Assembly: GCA_943914435.1 (NCBI GenBank)
Contig: CALUBY010000008.1
Span: forward strand, 1-19,583
DNA: 19,583 nucleotides
DNA from: an uncultured bacterium
GTDB taxonomy: Bacteria; Patescibacteriota; Minisyncoccia; Phycocordibacterales; Phycocordibacteraceae
Direction: 5' to 3'
The translations under genes were made by a program, and so were the position numbers. This document shows positions 6,608 to 12,560 of the stretch, in pieces (positions within the stretch are counted from its first letter, which is position 1; each line of letters opens with the position of its first letter). The notes below the pieces were generated by a model. The model saw only the letters and a program-made list of their open reading frames with translations, searched no databases and was not told where the DNA came from.

Positions 6608-7396
6608 CTATTTTTTCTTCGCTGCCTGGTGCATTGCAAGAAGTTTCTTGCCCGCTGCCTCGCGATACGGACAGAACTCACACGCTTCCCCAACAGGAGG
6701 AATCTCATCACGCTCAAGGGTCTCCTTTATCCGCGGAAGAATATCTTCAATCCATTCTGACTGACCCTCACATTCAACAATCGTTACATCAAACTCAAGT
6801 TTTCCATCAAATGCCTCCTTGTCATCATGGGCGTTCGCGTACACAAGGTACCCCATAGAAGACACTTCAAAGCCATTGTGGCGAAGAAGCCACTGGTAAA
6901 CACCCATCTGTCGCTTGTACTGCTCGTTCCAGCTTGAGTCATCAAGCACTTCAATAACGCCTGGTTTAGACGTCGATTTGTAATCAACCACAATAAGCTC
7001 TCCTGCAGGGTTTACCCATATATCGTCCACAGCGCCCGATATAACAAACCCCGTTTCTGGGTGCGTGAACTCAACCCCCTCAAAGTTCTCGCGCCACGTG
7101 TCCATCTTCTTGTGGGTAAAGGGCACCGCATCAATATGGTATTTCTCCATAAGAGGATGGGCGGTCGCGGCCTTTCGGTGCACATCAAACTCTTTCTTAA
7201 AGAGTGTGTCCACTGCTTTGTTGAGCGTAAATTCAGGATAGCCAGGACGTTTGGTGCCTAGTTTGTTGTCGAGATAAAAACATCGCGGGCACTCAACAAA
7301 GAATTCAATCTTTGAACGCGAGAGACGCCACTTACTTCCTCCGTAGTTCCATTCGCTGCTCCTATTTGGATTGTATCTTTTTACGTAGGAAGCCAT
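6608..7396 (-). CDS. RecB/Cas4-like PD-(D/E)XK nuclease with four cysteines
   Basis: This 262-residue protein has RecB-family nuclease signatures: GAVDDIWV (121-128), the catalytic VVDYKS (136-141, with D138 and K140), and KRQMGVYQWLL (161-171), the Q-x-x-x-Y motif. C36-x2-C39 near the N-terminus and C239-x2-C242 near the C-terminus could together hold an iron-sulfur cluster or zinc, as in Cas4 and AddB enzymes, although their cysteine spacing differs. ATG 7396 is preferred to 7414 because it starts 2 nt after the upstream gene's stop instead of overlapping it. It sits between an ATP-cone/endonuclease and ung in one operon, pointing to DNA processing or repair. No cas genes are nearby, so a CRISPR role is not supported. 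The substrate is unknown. Confidence 0.88.
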   Translation of the reverse strand: MASYVKRYNPNRSSEWNYGGSKWRLSRSKIEFFVECPRCFYLDNKLGTKRPGYPEFTLNKAVDTLFKKEFDVHRKAATAHPLMEKYHIDAVPFTHKKMDTWRENFEGVEFTHPETGFVISGAVDDIWVNPAGELIVVDYKSTSKPGVIEVLDDSSWNEQYKRQMGVYQWLLRHNGFEVSSMGYLVYANAHDDKEAFDGKLEFDVTIVECEGQSEWIEDILPRIKETLERDEIPPVGEACEFCPYREAAGKKLLAMHQAAKKK

Positions 7397-7398
7397 AG

Positions 7399-8232
7399 TT
7401 AATCGTGAACGCATAGATTAATACCCTCAGCGACAACAGTGCCAATACGTTCAGGGGAAAGACCAATGAGACGCAGGACATCGCGATGCTCACGCATTTG
7501 CTCACAGGTCACAATACCTCTATCAATAAGAAGACGTTTCTCGGCTTTCTTAAGGGTTGTTAGGGCTGTTATGGGATAGAGCCCATTCGCAACAATACGG
7601 TCGTACAGGTTGCCCTTGTACGGATAACTCCATCCAAGAAGGCCCATGCCTGCGCAGTTTGCGTACGCAATAGCCTGGGACGTGAACTTTGTATTAGTTA
7701 TCAAGAATCCGACATCAACCGGGCACACTCCTTTGTCCTCTTCTTTACACTGCCAAATGTCGTCAAAGCGGGCTTTTACATACAGCGCTACCTTTACGTC
7801 AGTCTTGTATCCCGGACTATTGTGATACTTGAGCTCAGCAGCAAGGTGCTCGTTTCCTCGGGTTGCGTATACATCTACCTCATGAGAAACGCATTTTCCG
7901 GGAATCATGCGGCGACCTTCCACTGTCCATCCTTCTTTCTTAAATAATTCTGCAACGAAATCTTCAAAAGGGTGGCCGGTGGGGCCCAGATCAAAAAGCG
8001 CACGACGCAAACTGTAGCGTGCGGCCGCTGGTCGTGCGTCATGGCGCAGCATTTGAAATGCACGGCGGTAGATATCAGAACTCTCAGCACTCGCTCCCAT
8101 AGAGCTCTCGATGGTGCTTCGAATACGAGTAGCAGTACCCTCTGTAGCACCAGCACGACGAAGGGACGCTTCTAGTTTTGAGCCATCAAATACCTCTATG
8201 GTGCCGTCTGCTTTTACTATTTCGGGTGACAT
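7399..8232 (-). CDS. ATP-cone domain fused to an Mrr-like restriction endonuclease domain
   Basis: The N-terminal 1-85 form an ATP-cone (IVKADGTIEVFDGSKLEASLRRAGA, then RRAFQMLRHDARPAAARYSLRRAL), the nucleotide-sensing module of ribonucleotide reductases. Residues 88-205 form a PD-(D/E)XK fold: HPFEDFVAELFKKEGWTV, then HEVDVYA (117-123, D120) and AELKYH (132-137, E133 and K135), the catalytic D...ExK of Mrr/type IV-like endonucleases. The 205-277 tail (LTTLKKAEKRLLIDRGI...LRLIGLSPERIGTV) looks helix-hairpin-helix-like. The length is 277 residues. A TGG-TATAGT element lies 8 nt before the ATG. It is first gene of the operon with the RecB-like nuclease (2-nt gap) and ung. The idea that ATP/dATP levels gate cleavage is inference. 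No methyltransferase is nearby, so this is not a classical R-M system. Confidence 0.88.
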   Translation of the reverse strand: MSPEIVKADGTIEVFDGSKLEASLRRAGATEGTATRIRSTIESSMGASAESSDIYRRAFQMLRHDARPAAARYSLRRALFDLGPTGHPFEDFVAELFKKEGWTVEGRRMIPGKCVSHEVDVYATRGNEHLAAELKYHNSPGYKTDVKVALYVKARFDDIWQCKEEDKGVCPVDVGFLITNTKFTSQAIAYANCAGMGLLGWSYPYKGNLYDRIVANGLYPITALTTLKKAEKRLLIDRGIVTCEQMREHRDVLRLIGLSPERIGTVVAEGINLCVHD

Positions 8233-8249
8233 TCCCCTTCACTATACCA
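8233..8249 (-). promoter_or_regulatory. Promoter of the nuclease-nuclease-ung operon
   Basis: On the minus strand TGG-TATAGT (8241-8249) is followed by 8 nt and ATG 8232. TATAGT matches 5 of 6 of the -10 consensus with a TGn extension. The gap contains GAAGGGGA, which is G-rich but too close to the ATG for a normal Shine-Dalgarno. Confidence 0.6.
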
Positions 8250-8266
8250 TTCCCCTCTAAGGGTCC

Positions 8267-9301
8267 TTAGCTTATAATCCCGCCTCCAACTACGTGAGAA
8301 TCACGATACAGAACAAGGGACTGGCCTGGAGCAAGAGGTTCCTCAAGAGGCATGTCAGGAAGAAATGCGGTGCAATCAGCGGAAACACGTCCCTTGAGCA
8401 GAGGGCCGTGATAGCGAAACTGCGCTGAAAGGACCTCATTGTCATTCACTGACTCAAGCCAGTTTGTGTGAGTGAGAGGCACTGAAGGACGCTGTTCACT
8501 ACGTTCTCTCTCTTTTGAAACGGTAAGGGTATTCAGAGCAATATCCTTCCGGTGTACATACCACGGACCCGGGGCTGCGTCTGTAAGAGCAACGCGCGAG
8601 CCAAGGGTATGAAGAACGGCGCCGTCATGCTTACCTACTCGATTCCCTTCGAGATCAAACGCGTCTCCGGGGGTAGGTTCAAACTCACTTCGAAGAAAAT
8701 CATCAACCGATATACTGCCGAGAAAACAAATACCCTGACTATCGCGCTTTGTGGCGTTTGGAAGACGAAATGCTTCTGCAAGACGACGGGTCTCGCCTTT
8801 TCTCATGCTCCCTAACGGAAATAGCGTTTTTTCTATGGCTTCCTTCGGTACTGCCCACAGGAAGTAGCTTTGATCCTTCTGTGGGTCTATGCCGCGCATA
8901 AGAGAACCATTCTGTGTGCGGGCATAATGGCCCGTCGCAATAGCGTGAGCTCCTTGAGCCATCGCAAATCGATAGAATGCTCCAAACTTTACCTCACGAT
9001 TACACATCACATCAGGGTTTGGGGTTCGTCCCGCTTTATATTCCGCAAGAAGATAATCAATAACACCTTCCTTATACTCTTTTGAGGCATCGAGTGTATG
9101 AAAAGGAATCTGTAGTCGAGCCGCAACGCGCATGGCATCCTTGCGGTCATCACTCCAGGTACAGGGCATGCCAGGCGGATACCAGCCCTTAATAAACACG
9201 CCGACAACGTCAGCACCTTCCTTCCTTAGGAGTGCTGCCGTTACTGCGGAATCAACCCCTCCTGAGAGACCGACATACACCCGCTTTCCTTTTATGCTCA
9301 T
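8267..9301 (-). CDS. mnmA: tRNA-specific 2-thiouridylase MnmA
   Basis: The enzyme adds sulfur to U34 of tRNA Lys, Glu and Gln in the cytoplasm. The 344 residues show the PP-loop SGGVDS (13-18), the first catalytic cysteine in C100-NREVKFG, the GHYAR segment (124-128), and the second catalytic cysteine in DSQGICFLG (C192). The C-terminal part is a beta-barrel (about 205-344). Length is close to the usual 350-370. ATG 9301 is chosen over an upstream start (9319) because it begins right before VYVGLSGG and has TGC-TATACC 6 nt upstream, giving a leaderless layout. It lies between pseudopilin 2 and the nuclease operon. Sulfur relay partners are not in the window. Confidence 0.97.
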   Translation of the reverse strand: MSIKGKRVYVGLSGGVDSAVTAALLRKEGADVVGVFIKGWYPPGMPCTWSDDRKDAMRVAARLQIPFHTLDASKEYKEGVIDYLLAEYKAGRTPNPDVMCNREVKFGAFYRFAMAQGAHAIATGHYARTQNGSLMRGIDPQKDQSYFLWAVPKEAIEKTLFPLGSMRKGETRRLAEAFRLPNATKRDSQGICFLGSISVDDFLRSEFEPTPGDAFDLEGNRVGKHDGAVLHTLGSRVALTDAAPGPWYVHRKDIALNTLTVSKERERSEQRPSVPLTHTNWLESVNDNEVLSAQFRYHGPLLKGRVSADCTAFLPDMPLEEPLAPGQSLVLYRDSHVVGGGIIS

Positions 9302-9316
9302 GAGGAAGGTATAGCA
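9302..9316 (-). promoter_or_regulatory. mnmA -10 element
   Basis: On the minus strand TGC-TATACC (9308-9316) is followed by 6 nt and ATG 9301. It matches 4 of 6 of the -10 consensus plus the TGn extension. The short gap predicts a leaderless mRNA. Confidence 0.45.
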
Positions 9317-9336
9317 CACTTAGACCAATCCTTTAC

Positions 9337-9351
9337 GGTACTGAGAGTACC
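9337..9351 (-). terminator. Small hairpin between pseudopilin 2 and mnmA
   Basis: GGTACT-gag-AGTACC is a perfect 6-bp stem with a 3-nt loop, 8 nt after the pseudopilin 2 stop and about 20 nt upstream of the mnmA -10. There is no T-run, so it is a weak terminator or an operator-like palindrome. Confidence 0.3.
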
Positions 9352-9358
9352 TACGTAC

Positions 9359-9913
9359 TTAGTAATTAGGATTACAGCGTGTTGCTCCAGCAGTACTTGA
9401 GTGGCCTGTGCTGTTCACGGCACGATCGAGATGGTCTTGTGTGGTCGCTGCCGAGGGAAGGGTGAGTTTCCTCGAGGTACCAAGGCTATCTATACACCAA
9501 GCCGTGGTGTTATCGGAGGCAAGTTCAATAGCAATAGCCCACTCACTGCCTGTACCCGTAGCCCTGCATGCAGTATAGGTTCCCCCATTGCGCATTGCTT
9601 CACGAAGCATATCGTTCACTTTCGGAGCGGCGAATATAGTATTACCTACACCCAATGCAGACGAACAGCTGTTGTTTGAGGCATTTCTATCTGCACAGGT
9701 ACTACTACCATCATCGTCTCCATAGCAGTCTTGTGTGGCATGTATGATCTCTGCCTGCGAGCGCACCTGCGCAAGGTTACTCGCCACCGCAGCATCTCGT
9801 CCCCTCATGCGGGCGGTGTTTAGGCTTGCAAGCACGACGGCCGATAGTACGCCGATGATCGCGATGACCACAAGGAGCTCAATCAGGGTGAAGCCTCTTT
9901 TTGAAGAAAGCAT
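9359..9913 (-). CDS. Type IV pilin-like / pseudopilin protein 2 (paralogue of 1)
   Basis: This 184-residue protein is the same length as pseudopilin 1. It has the same 7-residue leader ending RG and the same FTLIELLVVIAIIGVLSAVV helix with Glu at +5. All six cysteine positions are conserved, and much of the second half is identical (for example SEWAIAIELASDNTTAW and LPSAATTQDHLDRAV). The two differ mainly in the loop around residues 57-100, likely the exposed surface. The start is ATG 9913, not a GTG at 9955: the leader length, upstream element spacing and paralogue all agree. It follows the coupling-like membrane protein gene after 63 nt. Prepilin peptidase processing and display outside the membrane are family knowledge. 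Use in pili, DNA uptake or attachment is inferred. Confidence 0.93.
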   Translation of the reverse strand: MLSSKRGFTLIELLVVIAIIGVLSAVVLASLNTARMRGRDAAVASNLAQVRSQAEIIHATQDCYGDDDGSSTCADRNASNNSCSSALGVGNTIFAAPKVNDMLREAMRNGGTYTACRATGTGSEWAIAIELASDNTTAWCIDSLGTSRKLTLPSAATTQDHLDRAVNSTGHSSTAGATRCNPNY

Positions 9914-9953
9914 CTTACCTTCGAATGTACCATACGAGACAGGAGCGTTATCC
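9914..9953 (-). promoter_or_regulatory. Upstream region of pseudopilin 2, shared with its paralogue
   Basis: On the minus strand TGG-TACATT (9924-9932) lies 10 nt before ATG 9913 and GGATAAC (9947-9953) starts 40 nt before it. This matches pseudopilin 1 position for position. Confidence 0.55.
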
Positions 9954-9976
9954 ACTCCTCTTTACCGAAGAACGGA

Positions 9977-11359
9977 CTACGTAGGAAGGTTGCCAGGAGC
10001 CTCAGAGGTGGTGGACTGGATACGAGGCAATGACGGAGTGGTAACGGAGCTTGATGGTATGTGGAAGAGGGTTGCAAGCTCTTCAGTACTCATGACGTTA
10101 TCAGCCCCGACATAGGGCGGATGAAAGAACGCGCGCCTACGATAGAACTCAAGCACGGCGTGGTTTGCGTGCGCGGTGTGGTGACCGTGACGATCCTCCC
10201 ACGGATAATCGTTGAAGTGGTTTGACCACCTACCATCAGCAGGCATGAGTGAATTATGCTTCTCTGAGTTGAATGGCTTAAAGATGTTTACGAGTGTACC
10301 GCCCATGGTACTTACGGCAGCGTCTTCCGGCGCCATATAGATACCTCGTATACCAACGTCATAGGCTTGCTTGCCGGTATTACGCTCTATGGCCTCAATA
10401 CTTGCCGTCTTTGCACGGGTTGGGTTTGGATATGTTGTAGAGGTGCGCTTCTTTCCGTCCGCATCAATGTACTCATTAACTTCAGCGTCCTCCTCACGGA
10501 GTGCTTTTATAACCTCCTTTGCCTCGTCTTTCCATGTTTTGCCTGAATTAAACCCATAGCGCTCTCCTCGGTGAATGCGCACGACAAACTGAAGCCAAAG
10601 CTGTTCTTTTGGACCAAGGGACCCCATTATCTCAAGAAGCTGCGCGAGCGGGTCGACGGTTTCTTCAGGTTTCTGAACCTTATCAAGACCGTATTCAGGG
10701 TAGGTCTGAATAGGATACGGCTGAGGCTTTGTCTTTGTGAACTCAAACGCTGTCATCGTGTACGGATGATGTGACGGATCAGTGAGGCGGCTATAATCCA
10801 TAGCCTCAATCACCTCGACACCCGGATACTGCGCGTAAATATAACTTTCAAAAGGTCGTCGCCATCCTTCGCGCATCCATGCGTAGAGATGCACCTGCCC
10901 ACCAAGAGACACTATCTCGTACGAATACCAGGGACGGGCACGTCCCAGAATGATGCGCTTGTACCAGGTATTCTCTCCACCTCCAATGTGCATACTCGAA
11001 AATACGGTTTCCATCGCAAGGGGTGTGCGACGAGTGTCACGTGGCAATCGTATTTCAAGGAGAATATGATTTTGAGTATTAATCCACGCCACTTTATTGG
11101 CATCAATAAAACGCATTTTGCCAAAATGGTAGAGAATGATCGGAACCCAAAGGGGGGCTATGAAAAGAAGGAATTGGAAGTTGGTGAGCGACTGCCAGGG
11201 TGCTATGAAAAAGAACGCGATGACCTCTGCGAGCGCGAGGTATACGAGTGTTTTAAACTCGATAGAGGTGCCCCCATTCTCATGAGCACCATGCATCCAG
11301 TGCTCGATGCTGCTTAGTCCAGGAAGTCCCCCTCCTCCGTGCCCGCCGTGTGATGACAT
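9977..11359 (-). CDS. Membrane protein resembling the N-terminal partner of CPR VirD4/TraD-like ATPases (DUF8128-like)
   Basis: The 460-residue protein starts with a Gly/His-rich tail (SSHGGHGGGG). Two membrane helices follow (about 32-53 and 60-77), then a large soluble region with WYSYEIVSLGGQVHLYAWM and EQLWLQFVVRIHRGE. It ends with EFYRRRAFFHPP, MSTEELATLFHIPSS and SEAPGNLPT. From memory, this ending resembles the segment that precedes the ATPase domain of type IV secretion coupling-protein homologues in CPR genomes. Here the frame stops at TAG right at that point and no ATPase follows; the next gene is pseudopilin 2. The start is ATG 11359, with TGC-TATACT 6 nt upstream, not the TTG at 11365. 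A terminator of the preceding gene lies directly upstream. The family name is moderately sure; the secretion role is inferred. Confidence 0.75.
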   Translation of the reverse strand: MSSHGGHGGGGLPGLSSIEHWMHGAHENGGTSIEFKTLVYLALAEVIAFFFIAPWQSLTNFQFLLFIAPLWVPIILYHFGKMRFIDANKVAWINTQNHILLEIRLPRDTRRTPLAMETVFSSMHIGGGENTWYKRIILGRARPWYSYEIVSLGGQVHLYAWMREGWRRPFESYIYAQYPGVEVIEAMDYSRLTDPSHHPYTMTAFEFTKTKPQPYPIQTYPEYGLDKVQKPEETVDPLAQLLEIMGSLGPKEQLWLQFVVRIHRGERYGFNSGKTWKDEAKEVIKALREEDAEVNEYIDADGKKRTSTTYPNPTRAKTASIEAIERNTGKQAYDVGIRGIYMAPEDAAVSTMGGTLVNIFKPFNSEKHNSLMPADGRWSNHFNDYPWEDRHGHHTAHANHAVLEFYRRRAFFHPPYVGADNVMSTEELATLFHIPSSSVTTPSLPRIQSTTSEAPGNLPT

Positions 11360-11374
11360 GGTCAAAGTATAGCA
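11360..11374 (-). promoter_or_regulatory. -10 element of the coupling-like membrane protein gene
   Basis: On the minus strand TGC-TATACT (11366-11374) is followed by 6 nt and ATG 11359. It starts only 5 nt beyond the terminator hairpin of the preceding gene, so termination and re-initiation are packed into about 50 bp. Confidence 0.55.
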
Positions 11375-11376
11375 AC

Positions 11377-11411
11377 AAAAAAGAACGTCCCGCGTGTGCG
11401 GGACGTTCTTT
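11377..11411 (-). terminator. Intrinsic terminator of the sigma-region-4/HARE gene
   Basis: A perfect 14-bp stem (11380-11393 with 11398-11411) has a 4-nt loop. On the minus strand it ends in a run of six T. It starts 13 nt after the stop codon at 11425. Confidence 0.92.
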
Positions 11412-11424
11412 GTGTATGAGTCAC

Positions 11425-12519
11425 TTAGGCAACGAGGTACGTGCCGTCCTTCTGGCGCTTGAAGTAACGCGTGTCGCCAAGGTTTACAAGAATAGTATTG
11501 TCCTTAACGTAGCGAACCTTCTTCACCTCTTTGATGATAGCGTCGCGGTTCAAAGGGCCGTTCTTTTCAAGAACCTCCTTAATCACGTCACGCACCACAC
11601 CAGGCTGGAATCCCCATTCTGCAAGGGCGTAGAGTCCGCGACCCACAAGAACGAAGCGAGAGTCCTTGATGAGCTCGTTATGCGTGGTTGCAACGTGTGC
11701 CTTCTTATTGAACACATCAACAATAGACTTCGCTACATCGCCAAAGTGCATTGGCTCGCCCTTCTGCTTAATTACGAGATACGCATAGTCGCGAATGCCC
11801 TTAGTGCGAATGGCGGGTGCGTGTGCCTTGCCCCACTCAGAAAGAGGATTCTTTCCAATGGTCTTTGAAATGGTGAGCCATCGCTTCAAAATCTCCTCGT
11901 TTCGATAGGCACTGTTCACGTCCTTAAGTTCTTCAAGGAAACGGTTGATGATATCTCCCTCAGCCATAACCTCAGCGTCGTCGAGTGTCTCGTAGAGGCG
12001 TGAGAGTGCGCTGTGAACCGCTTCAGCGGTCTTGTGGTCAACGTGCCAACGAGCATAGAAATCATCTGTTTCGCGCTCACGGAAGAAACTGCTTCCAACA
12101 ACAAGAAGGAAACGGAAGCGATTGCGCGACTTTTCATCTGACGCAAGGCCAACAAGAAGCTCGTCTTCAGGGAGAATGCCTCCGAGCGATTCTATGTACT
12201 GCGAAAGCTCATCAAAAGAGTCCTGAGTTTCCTTAAAAGCCTTACTGTTACGTATAGATTCAATACCTGCCGCTTCAATCTGGCGGACGCGCTCACGGGT
12301 GATGTTCCAGCGCTCACCAATAGCCTCAAGGGTGTCGCGACTTGCCTTTGTACCAAGTCCAAAGCGGAAGGTAAGAACTTCGCGGGCGCGCTCAGGCACC
12401 TCAGAAAGAAGGCGCTTTACGAGAGCCGTACTATCAAACGAGAGAACTGCCGCGCCTGTTTTAGGAGTCACGGAGGTCTTCTTTGGGGCTTTTGCTGCCT
12501 TCTTTACTGCTTTTGCCAT
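11425..12519 (-). CDS. Sigma-70 region 4 / HARE-HTH fusion regulator
   Basis: The 364-residue protein starts with a Lys/Ala-rich basic tail (1-20). A sigma-70 region 4 helix-turn-helix follows (about 32-92): PERAREVLTFRFGLG, TLEAIGERWNITRERVRQIE, the -35-binding signature. A helical middle section (95-235) comes next. Then there is a HARE-HTH-like winged helix (about 238-302), with IRDYAYLVIKQKGEPMHFGDVAKSI and DSRFVLVGRGLYALAEWG, as in the RNA polymerase delta subunit. A last winged-helix-like segment covers 305-364. There is no region 2, so it is not a full sigma factor. It more likely acts with RNA polymerase or on DNA as a regulator, which is inference. The start is ATG 12519; an upstream extension would cross its own -10 (TGG-TATAAC, 12536-12544). 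It follows leuS by 41 nt and ends at a strong terminator. Confidence 0.85.
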   Translation of the reverse strand: MAKAVKKAAKAPKKTSVTPKTGAAVLSFDSTALVKRLLSEVPERAREVLTFRFGLGTKASRDTLEAIGERWNITRERVRQIEAAGIESIRNSKAFKETQDSFDELSQYIESLGGILPEDELLVGLASDEKSRNRFRFLLVVGSSFFRERETDDFYARWHVDHKTAEAVHSALSRLYETLDDAEVMAEGDIINRFLEELKDVNSAYRNEEILKRWLTISKTIGKNPLSEWGKAHAPAIRTKGIRDYAYLVIKQKGEPMHFGDVAKSIVDVFNKKAHVATTHNELIKDSRFVLVGRGLYALAEWGFQPGVVRDVIKEVLEKNGPLNRDAIIKEVKKVRYVKDNTILVNLGDTRYFKRQKDGTYLVA

Positions 12520-12544
12520 AAGAATGTGTGGTATTGTTATACCA
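12520..12544 (-). promoter_or_regulatory. Promoter of the sigma-region-4/HARE gene with a palindrome
   Basis: On the minus strand TGG-TATAAC (12536-12544) lies 16 nt before ATG 12519, giving a short leader of about 10 nt with no Shine-Dalgarno. It is half of an inverted repeat, TGGTAT-TGTT-ATACCA (12529-12544), similar in form to the palindrome in the alaS/peptidase promoter region. Confidence 0.5.
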
Positions 12545-12560
12545 GATACGTTTTTTAAAG

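Noticed and set aside
6604..6717. 38-residue N-terminal extension of uracil-DNA glycosylase
   Set aside because: It overlaps the end of the RecB-like nuclease gene by about 110 nt and matches nothing in the family; ATG 6603 sits 4 nt after that gene's stop.
6608..7396. Cas4 of a CRISPR-Cas system
   Set aside because: No repeats, cas1 or cas2 are present, and the CxxC...CxxC spacing differs from Cas4; a general RecB-family nuclease is safer.
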